From: CG2-30-58-95 sp964618215
GTDB taxonomy: Bacteria > Chloroflexota > Anaerolineae > Anaerolineales > Villigracilaceae
Reading direction: 5' to 3'
NCBI GenBank assembly: GCA_964618215.1
Contig: CAZTZE010000005.1
Span: forward strand, 1 to 64,000
Length of the DNA stretch: 64,000 nt
A program made the position numbers and the translations under genes. Below are positions 58,222 to 64,000 of this stretch, piece by piece. The notes beneath the pieces were generated by a model that did no database searches, was not told where the DNA came from, and saw only the letters and a program-made list of their open reading frames with translations. Every line of letters starts with the position of its first letter. Positions within the stretch are counted from its first letter, which is position 1.

Positions 58222-59067
58222 TTATTCCACGCCTTGCACGAATTCGCGGGCGGCCTCATCCGGCGGTTGCAAGTCGCGGCCTGTACTGGAAAGATAACGC
58301 TGGTTGTCGAGAACCCACAGGTACAGGTCGCCCTCCGTTTTGCCGGGGAATTCTTCGAGAATATCACTTTCGCGAATGACTTGGAGGATGGGCAGGTAGA
58401 CCGCCTCGTACCAATGCGCAACCGCTTCATCTTCAGAGACATCCCGCTTCAAATCCAGCCCCATAAAATAACGGTGCACGGCGATATGCTCGAGCATGCG
58501 GCTGAAACCATCCGGGATGGTCAATTTGATGTTCGCCTGCGGGCAGATGCGGTCGAGGTTGGTGCGTTCAAGGAAGTTCACCTTCTCACCCAGGATTTCC
58601 AGGTCTTCCGGGCGGAGGTCGGGTGTGATGTTGACTTTAGTCAGGCATTCACGTACCTCGGCGTCTATGAAAACCTGCCCCTGCTCGCGGGCGACCGAGA
58701 CGCGATGGTGACCGTCTACCACGAAGTAGACCTCGCCAACCTTGTAAAGCACTACCGGCGGCAGGCTGATATCTTCATAGAAAGCGCGGTCAATGCGTTG
58801 CCAGCGATCGGCGCTATCGCTCCTTTTCGGCAGGAAAGCCCGGTCAAATTGCTGGTAGCGGTTCAGGCTGCCAACAATTCTTTTGACCTCCACAACTTGG
58901 ACGCCGCGATAGACCGGCCCGCCGATGCGCAGCTTCTCCTTGACCTGATCATAAGAGAGCAAGGTGCCCGGCTGGCCGGTGAGGGCGGCTTGGACGCCAT
59001 TCAAGAAGGCCTTGAAGCGGGCGCGGGAAAAATCATCCTTTACGCGAAAAGCCAGTCCATCGCTCAC
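58222..59067 (-). CDS. ParB-like nuclease-fold protein (DUF4032-like C-terminus)
   Basis: 281 residues. Central ParB/sulfiredoxin-like motif: LPPVVLYKVGEVYFVVDGHH RVSVAREQG, with the DGHHR box. The C-terminal part DEAVAHWYEAVYLPILQVIR and GKTEGDLYLWVLDNQRYLSS resembles DUF4032. No DNA-binding helix-turn-helix is apparent, so chromosome partitioning is unlikely; a nucleotide-handling role is possible but unproven. Overlaps the metallophosphoesterase gene by 4 bp. Confidence 0.7.
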   Translation of the reverse strand: MSDGLAFRVKDDFSRARFKAFLNGVQAALTGQPGTLLSYDQVKEKLRIGGPVYRGVQVVEVKRIVGSLNRYQQFDRAFLPKRSDSADRWQRIDRAFYEDISLPPVVLYKVGEVYFVVDGHHRVSVAREQGQVFIDAEVRECLTKVNITPDLRPEDLEILGEKVNFLERTNLDRICPQANIKLTIPDGFSRMLEHIAVHRYFMGLDLKRDVSEDEAVAHWYEAVYLPILQVIRESDILEEFPGKTEGDLYLWVLDNQRYLSSTGRDLQPPDEAAREFVQGVE

Positions 59068-59690
59068 GATGCATCCACCTCAAAGAGATGATAGGAATAC
59101 ACATTTATAACCGTCGTCGCGCCCACCCGTGTCACCCGCGGCGCCAGGTTGCCCATCGGCAAGGTATGCCCATGCAGGAAATAGCGCGGCTTGAAAATGC
59201 GAATGAAATCCGCAAACGCCGAGAACCCGAGATGCGCCCGGTCGTCTTCGTCGTGGATGCCGCGCGGCGGGGAATGGGCAATCAGGATGTCCAGCGCGCG
59301 GCCATACCGAAGCTGCCGCCAGAGCAGCGCGGGCGCGATCTTCATCATTCGCAAATACATCTCTGCCTGCGTGTATTGGTTGATCCGGGTTGGATGGTAG
59401 CGGATGCTGCCTCCCATCCCGGCAATGAGCAAGCCTTTCACACATCTCACCTGCTGGTCCAAAAACACACATCCCTCCGCCCGTGAATCAGGCAAGCCTG
59501 GCTGGTAAAGAGGGTCGTGATTTCCGGGAACGTACAACAAGGGTTTATTCAACCCCGAAACCAGGAACTCAAGATACTCGTAGGCCAGATCGCCGCAGCC
59601 GATGACGAGATCCACCTCACCGAAACGCTCCTTGACCTGCGGGGTGTAGATGCGTTCATCAATCTGATCACTGACGGCCAATATTTTCAT
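59064..59690 (-). CDS. Calcineurin-like metallophosphoesterase
   Basis: 208 residues from the ATG at 59690 (GGAGGG upstream); the longer frame has no support. Motifs: KILAVSDQIDERIYT (the usual D-x-H is D-x-I here), VDLVIGCGDLAYEYLEFL, LLYVPGNHDPLYQPG, ILIAHSPPRG and FLHGHTLPM. The first metal-site His is replaced, so one metal ligand may be missing or provided differently. Substrate unknown; pairs with the ParB-like gene. Confidence 0.85.
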   Translation of the reverse strand: MKILAVSDQIDERIYTPQVKERFGEVDLVIGCGDLAYEYLEFLVSGLNKPLLYVPGNHDPLYQPGLPDSRAEGCVFLDQQVRCVKGLLIAGMGGSIRYHPTRINQYTQAEMYLRMMKIAPALLWRQLRYGRALDILIAHSPPRGIHDEDDRAHLGFSAFADFIRIFKPRYFLHGHTLPMGNLAPRVTRVGATTVINVYSYHLFEVDAS

Positions 59691-59773
59691 TGCGACCCTC
59701 CGGATTGTATTTTGCCCTAAAGCGGGCATCCCTGCAAGGGTAGAAAGCGCATGCACCAAATGAAAAAGACATG

Positions 59774-59802
59774 TTGCTATTTCCCTCTTTGGTGGCTATA
59801 AT
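59774..59802 (+). promoter_or_regulatory. Promoter of the kinase-phosphatase operon
   Basis: TTGCTA (59774-59779), 17-bp spacer, TATAAT (59797-59802). A strong AAGGAGG ribosome-binding site follows at 59824-59830. Confidence 0.7.
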
Positions 59803-59835
59803 TCATTCAAGTTCTGTGCGCACAAGGAGGCCGGT

Positions 59836-61725
59836 CTGGAAAACACAAGGAATATCACCAACCCACTCAAAGAAGACGCCAGTGGCGAAACACCGGGTCA
59901 ACGAGATCTGACCGGGGTTACGCTCGTTAACCGCTACGTGATTCAAGAGGTGATCGGGGTTGGCGGCATGGGCTCGGTTTATCGCGCCCGCGACCTTCAC
60001 TTCCCGAACGTGGTCAAGTTGGTCGCGGTCAAGGAAATGATCAACAGCGCCTCCGATCCGCTGATCCGCAAGACGATCGTCCAGAACTTCGAGCGCGAGG
60101 CCAATATCCTGGCCACCCTGAATCATACATCTATTCCCAGAATTTATGACTATTTCTCCCATGGGGAGCGCTCGTACCTGGTGCTGGAATTTATCAACGG
60201 GAAAGACCTCGAGGTGATCATCGAGCAAACGGAGGGTTTCCTGCTCGAGGAGCAAGTACTGGTTTGGGCAATCGAGTTATGCGACGTGCTTAGTTTCCTG
60301 CATAGCCACAAGCCGGATGCGATCATCTTCCGCGATATGAAGCCATCCAACGTGATGATCAACCAGTCCCAGCACATCGTGCTGGTAGACTTTGGCATCG
60401 CCAAACCCTTCCAGACGGGGCAAAAAGGGACGATGATCGGCACGGAGGGATATTCTCCACCCGAACAATATCGCGGCGAGGCGACGCCGCTGGCGGATAT
60501 TTATGCCTTGGGCGCCACGCTGCACCATGCTCTCACTCGCCGCGACCCGCGCCTGGAACCGCCTTTCTCCTTCTCTGAACGACCGGTGCGCAAGATCAAC
60601 CCGGCCGTTTCCGCGGAAATGGAAGCCGTCATCAACACTGCCCTCCAATACAACCCGGAAGATCGCTACCCGAGCGCAGACGCCATGAAGGAGGCCTTGC
60701 TGACCGCCGGGCGCAAGACAGGCTTGCTCAACCGCATCGCTGGGACGACCGCCTCAATTCCATCCAGCAGTCTTAAGCCTCTCTGGACCTTCCAGTGCGA
60801 AGATGAAATCCGCAGCACACCGCTCCATTACAACGGGGTGATCTACGTTGGCTGCTATGACCATAATCTATATGCCTTGAATGCCGCCAGCGGTGAATTT
60901 CAATGGAAATATGCTACCGACGGCGGGGTGGTCACCCGTCCGGCTGCTTATGAAAATAATATTTACTTCGGCTCGGAAGACTATCGCCTGCACGTCGTCA
61001 GCGCGCGTTCCGGGAAAGTGCTATGGACCTATTATACTGAGGCGCCCGTGCGTTCTTCGCCGCGCATCGCTGAAGGGCACGTCTTCTTTGGCTCAGACGA
61101 CGCCCATATTCATGCGGTGAATGTGATGACCGGCCGGGCCTCCTGGCGTTTCGAGACTGTTGCGCCGATCCGCTCCACGCCCTTCGTGACCCAGGATGCC
61201 GTATTTGCCGGCTGCGAGAGCGGAGAATTCTATTGCGTAGATTTTGGGGGTGAACTGAAGTGGCGCTTCAAGGCAAAACTGGCCGTCACCTCCTCTCCCT
61301 GGGTGGAAGAAGGCGTCGTCTATTTCGGCTCGCTGGATAGCAGCTTTTATGCAGTGGATGCGCGCGCCGGCTGGGTCATCTGGCGCTTCCGCATGGGGAA
61401 AGGCTCCATCGTCTCACCTTATCTGACCGAGGGGCTGGTTTTCACCGGATCTGCAGATGGCTTTATCTATGCCATCGAGGCGCGTACTTCAAAGGAAGTC
61501 TGGCGTTCCCGCACCGAACACCAGGTCAGCGGATCGCCGGTCGTCTACAAAGATTCGCTCTATTGCGGCACCGCAGATGGTACTCTCTATTGCCTGGAAT
61601 ACCGGACAGGCCGTTTGCGTTGGAAATATACTACCCGGGGAGCCATCACCAGCGCTCCTTTGGTCTATAATGACATCGTCTATGTGGGTTCTGCGGACCA
61701 CTTCGTATACGCTCTGTTAGCCTGA
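59836..61725 (+). CDS. Ser/Thr protein kinase with C-terminal PQQ-type beta-propeller
   Basis: About 629 residues. The kinase domain (about 34-300) has GVGGMGSVYRARD, Lys in LVAVKEMI, catalytic FRDMKPSNVMI (Phe in place of His/Tyr before RD), VLVDFGIAKPF and GTEGYSPPEQYRGEATPLAD. The C-terminal half (about 315-629) repeats W-x-F/Y blades every ~40 residues (YVGCYDHNLYALNAASGEFQ, WKY; FGSEDYRLHVVSARSGKVLW), a PQQ/pyrrolo-quinoline-type propeller probably used as a sensor. The only start compatible with a whole kinase N-lobe and the AAGGAGG site is CTG at 59836; GTG at 59938 would cut off the first strand. No membrane helix. Confidence 0.88.
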   Translation: MENTRNITNPLKEDASGETPGQRDLTGVTLVNRYVIQEVIGVGGMGSVYRARDLHFPNVVKLVAVKEMINSASDPLIRKTIVQNFEREANILATLNHTSIPRIYDYFSHGERSYLVLEFINGKDLEVIIEQTEGFLLEEQVLVWAIELCDVLSFLHSHKPDAIIFRDMKPSNVMINQSQHIVLVDFGIAKPFQTGQKGTMIGTEGYSPPEQYRGEATPLADIYALGATLHHALTRRDPRLEPPFSFSERPVRKINPAVSAEMEAVINTALQYNPEDRYPSADAMKEALLTAGRKTGLLNRIAGTTASIPSSSLKPLWTFQCEDEIRSTPLHYNGVIYVGCYDHNLYALNAASGEFQWKYATDGGVVTRPAAYENNIYFGSEDYRLHVVSARSGKVLWTYYTEAPVRSSPRIAEGHVFFGSDDAHIHAVNVMTGRASWRFETVAPIRSTPFVTQDAVFAGCESGEFYCVDFGGELKWRFKAKLAVTSSPWVEEGVVYFGSLDSSFYAVDARAGWVIWRFRMGKGSIVSPYLTEGLVFTGSADGFIYAIEARTSKEVWRSRTEHQVSGSPVVYKDSLYCGTADGTLYCLEYRTGRLRWKYTTRGAITSAPLVYNDIVYVGSADHFVYALLA

Positions 61726-61754
61726 GCGGGTTGATAAATTCAAGGAGGCTTCAA

Positions 61755-62660
61755 GTGAAGATACCAGACATGCTGCGGAAAAGTAAGAAACGCTCAAAAG
61801 AGTCAAAATCTTCATTGGCTAACGTGAACACTACCCCACTCCTGGATCAGCAATTCCAGGCTGCCCTGGCCAAGGGCTTAAATTATCAGCCGCAACAATT
61901 GAGCGCCGGCTGCGGTTATTCGGTTGGGAAACAACGCGACCATAATGAAGATAGCCTGTTTTCGTTCACTATTACGATCGGTGGTGAAACCAACAATGTT
62001 CCGCTCGGCCTGTATATCATTGCGGATGGGATGGGTGGGCACGAGCACGGTGAGGTTGCCAGTACTTTGGCCGTGCGCACAATAGCCGGGATTGTCCTGC
62101 GGAAACTCCTTCCATCCATCCTCAACCCATCCGAAGCGATGGACGAGTCACTTCAGGAACTCATGCGGATGGCTTTTGACGAAACACAGCGCGCCGTGCG
62201 GCAGGCCGCGCCGGGCGGCGGGACCACACTCACCGCCGCCCTTGTCCTCGGCAAGCAAGTGACCTTTGCCCACATCGGCGACAGCCGCGCTTATCTCCTC
62301 CGTCCCGATAAGCGGATTGAGGCTCTCACCCGTGACCACTCGCTCGTCAGGCGTCTGGAGGAACTCGGCCAGATAACCGCGCAAGAGGCCAGTGTCCATC
62401 CCCAGCGCAATATCCTGTACCGGGCGCTGGGTCAGGGAGAGATGCTCGAGCCGGATATTTTCACCGCTCCGTTCCCGCAACCCGGCTACATCCTGCTGTG
62501 CAGCGATGGCCTGTGGGGGGTCTTGCCGGAAGAGGATATTTACCAGATTGTTAGCGAATCGCCCAATCTCCAAGCGGCGTGCCAAAATCTGATTGCTGCG
62601 GCAAACGCAGCCGGCGGGCCAGATAATATCAGCGCGGTTTTGGTTCAATTATTTGGTTAG
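61755..62660 (+). CDS. PP2C-family Ser/Thr protein phosphatase
   Basis: 301 residues from the GTG at 61755, which follows AAGGAGG. PP2C metal-site motifs: VGKQRDHNEDSLFSF, YIIADGMGGHEHGEVAS, GGTTLTAALVLGKQVTFAHI, GDSRAYLL, ILLCSDGLWGVL and GGPDNISAVLV. It would dephosphorylate the targets of the kinase 29 bp upstream. A Lys/Ser-rich N-terminal stretch (about 1-25) precedes the domain. Confidence 0.94.
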   Translation: MKIPDMLRKSKKRSKESKSSLANVNTTPLLDQQFQAALAKGLNYQPQQLSAGCGYSVGKQRDHNEDSLFSFTITIGGETNNVPLGLYIIADGMGGHEHGEVASTLAVRTIAGIVLRKLLPSILNPSEAMDESLQELMRMAFDETQRAVRQAAPGGGTTLTAALVLGKQVTFAHIGDSRAYLLRPDKRIEALTRDHSLVRRLEELGQITAQEASVHPQRNILYRALGQGEMLEPDIFTAPFPQPGYILLCSDGLWGVLPEEDIYQIVSESPNLQAACQNLIAAANAAGGPDNISAVLVQLFG

Positions 62661-62661
62661 G

Positions 62662-64000
62662 ATGTCCAAGAAATCGGACCACTATGCTCTTCTTAGCCTG
62701 CGACGGGATGCCACATCTGGAGAGATTCGGCGGGCATATTATGACGCCGCTCGCCGCCTTCACCCAGATAAAACGGATTCCGCGCAGGATTCTGAACTCT
62801 TCCTCGAGATCCAGGAGGCGTACCAGGTTCTCGCGGAGCCCAAGAAGCGCGCCAAATACGACGCCTCACTTCCGCCCGAGCCGGCCGAAGGCGATCTGAT
62901 TCGGCAAAATATACTCTACAGCCGGCAAGAGGTGACACGGACACGCGAGCCGCAACTGGTTTACGTCCTGCTCGAGTATTCAGCCGCTGTTGATGAAAGT
63001 AGTCCTTCGGCGCCGCCGCTCAACCTGTGTCTGGTCTTGGACCGCTCGACATCCATGCGCGGCAAGAGCATGGATGTCGTCAAAGCCACCGCCATCCAGT
63101 TGCTCCGGCGCTTGCGTCCCGAAGACACTCTTTCGATCGTGACCTTCAGCGACCGGGCCGAGACCATCATCCCGGCCACAGAAAATATCGAGCTGAAAAA
63201 GCTGGAAGCTCGCATCCAAATGCTCCAGACCTCTGGCGGGACTGAAATCTTCCAGGGATTAGAAAGCGGATATAACGAGGTGCTCCGAGGTCTAAAAGAA
63301 TCCCAGGTCAACCACATCATCCTGCTTACTGACGGACGCACCTACGGCGATGAAGAGCAGTGCCTGGAGCTGGCAAAAAAAGCCGCCGAGGGCGGCATCG
63401 GCATCAGTGGATTGGGCATTGGGAATGAATGGAACGATGATTTTTTAGATGAACTCGCCAGTCTCACGGGTGGCAGCAGCCATTACGTTTCGCGGCCGCA
63501 GGATATCCAGCACATCCTGCTTGAGAAATTCAACAATCTGTGGCAGGTCTACGCCAAAGAAAGCACCCTGGAATTCAAGCTCAGTGAGGGGGTGGACCTG
63601 CGCTACGCCTTCCGGCTGCAACCGGAGGCCGGGCTTCTGCACGTCGAAAGCCCGCTGCGCCTCGGCTCGATCCTGAAAGATATTGACCTGAAAATACTCA
63701 TGGAGTTCATGCTCCAACCTCCCGGCGACCAAACCGAGATTGTGTCCTTGCTCGAGGGGGAACTAGTTGCCTCAGTCCCGACGCAGCCCTATCCCCTGCC
63801 TCCCATTCAGATCCATCTGGTACGACCAGTGGCCAATTCATCCGGATTACAAACGCCTCCAGAAGAAATCCTGAAAGCGCTTTCTCATCTAACCCTTTAT
63901 CGCCTCCAGGAACAGGCTCGTCTGGAGGTCGCGGCCGGGGATTATACCAAAGCCTCCCAACGTTTGCAGCGACTGGCGATTCACCTGATCGAGCAAGGGG
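62662..64000 (+). CDS. J-domain/von Willebrand factor A fusion protein (partial)
   Basis: Starts at the ATG at 62662, one base after the phosphatase stop, and is open to the window end (446 codons so far). Residues about 5-70 are a DnaJ J-domain: DHYALLSLRRDATSGEIRRA, ARRLHPDKTD with the HPD triad, EIQEAYQVLAEPKKRAKYDA. From about 98 a VWA domain follows with MIDAS motif CLVLDRSTSMRG, SGGTEIFQGL and HIILLTDGRTYGDEEQ. A further beta-rich domain lies after about 290. J-VWA fusions are unusual; with kinase and phosphatase it looks like part of a phospho-signalling module. Confidence 0.88.
   Translation, partial: MSKKSDHYALLSLRRDATSGEIRRAYYDAARRLHPDKTDSAQDSELFLEIQEAYQVLAEPKKRAKYDASLPPEPAEGDLIRQNILYSRQEVTRTREPQLVYVLLEYSAAVDESSPSAPPLNLCLVLDRSTSMRGKSMDVVKATAIQLLRRLRPEDTLSIVTFSDRAETIIPATENIELKKLEARIQMLQTSGGTEIFQGLESGYNEVLRGLKESQVNHIILLTDGRTYGDEEQCLELAKKAAEGGIGISGLGIGNEWNDDFLDELASLTGGSSHYVSRPQDIQHILLEKFNNLWQVYAKESTLEFKLSEGVDLRYAFRLQPEAGLLHVESPLRLGSILKDIDLKILMEFMLQPPGDQTEIVSLLEGELVASVPTQPYPLPPIQIHLVRPVANSSGLQTPPEEILKALSHLTLYRLQEQARLEVAAGDYTKASQRLQRLAIHLIEQG

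Noticed and set aside
59938..61725. GTG at 59938 as the kinase start
   Set aside because: It falls inside the NRYVIQEVIG strand of the kinase N-lobe and has no ribosome-binding site, whereas AAGGAGG precedes the CTG at 59836.

Overview
The window reads as the chromosome of a Chloroflexota bacterium close to Anaerolineae. The evidence is indirect but consistent. There is a very large STAND-ATPase/TPR/BTAD regulator, a DUF5317 membrane protein beside an Os1348/NHLP-type small protein, a bi-domain dehydrogenase next to a heparinase-like protein, lipoproteins with Thr/Pro-rich linkers after the lipobox, and several TATAAT promoters placed so close to the ATG that mRNAs would be leaderless. No 16S rRNA is present, so the assignment is inference. 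Coding density is high and GC is fairly high, except in cassette-borne genes near 55-57 kb.

Layout. 0-12 kb: class II fructose-bisphosphatase, tRNA-Asn, an AbrB/PIN toxin-antitoxin pair, an S1P-lyase-like PLP enzyme, an FGGY kinase, a 1080-residue regulator, then a short cassette (47-aa GGGIGF microprotein, DUF5317, Os1348-like protein) and an HD-GYP protein. 12-22 kb: a polysaccharide-type locus (bi-domain oxidoreductase, heparinase II/III-like protein, GT4 glycosyltransferase, lipoprotein) split by four successive toxin-antitoxin modules; three of the junctions carry a decayed copy of the 3' end of the oxidoreductase gene. 22.5-36.6 kb: a MalY-type lyase, then a large phosphate regulon with two PstSCA sets, three PstB ATPases, PhoB, PhoR, PhoU, a HEAT-like protein and a truncated SurE. 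36.6-43 kb: NAD synthesis genes nadB-nadA-nadC with a ferredoxin-like protein, then a TIM-barrel protein. 43-49.5 kb: an HD protein, a RelE/RelB-type pair, a YdcF-like protein and a phosphonate-type transporter (PhnE-PhnE-PhnC and PhnD). 49.5-51.2 kb: DUF4230 protein and a lipoate ligase/octanoyltransferase.

51.4-57.3 kb is the most notable region: a chromosomal integron. It has an IntI-type tyrosine recombinase carrying the IntI-specific insertion, transcribed in the same direction as the array, a candidate attI point, and three attC sites of about 130 bp. The outer 7-mers pair exactly as expected for cassettes 1 and 2. Cassettes carry an MBG-repeat lipoprotein, a membrane protein plus a deoxyribosyltransferase/TIR-like protein, HicAB and MazEF. 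57.3-64 kb: a DapA-family enzyme, a ParB-like protein, a metallophosphoesterase, and a signalling operon of a Ser/Thr kinase with a beta-propeller (apparently starting at CTG), a PP2C phosphatase and a J-domain/VWA fusion that runs off the window.

The whole window is seeded with short dispersed repeats. Several are nested in one another, and several lie in frame inside genes (nadA, a glycosyltransferase, a DapA homologue, the oxidoreductase, PhoR, PstA), where they add residues without breaking the frame.
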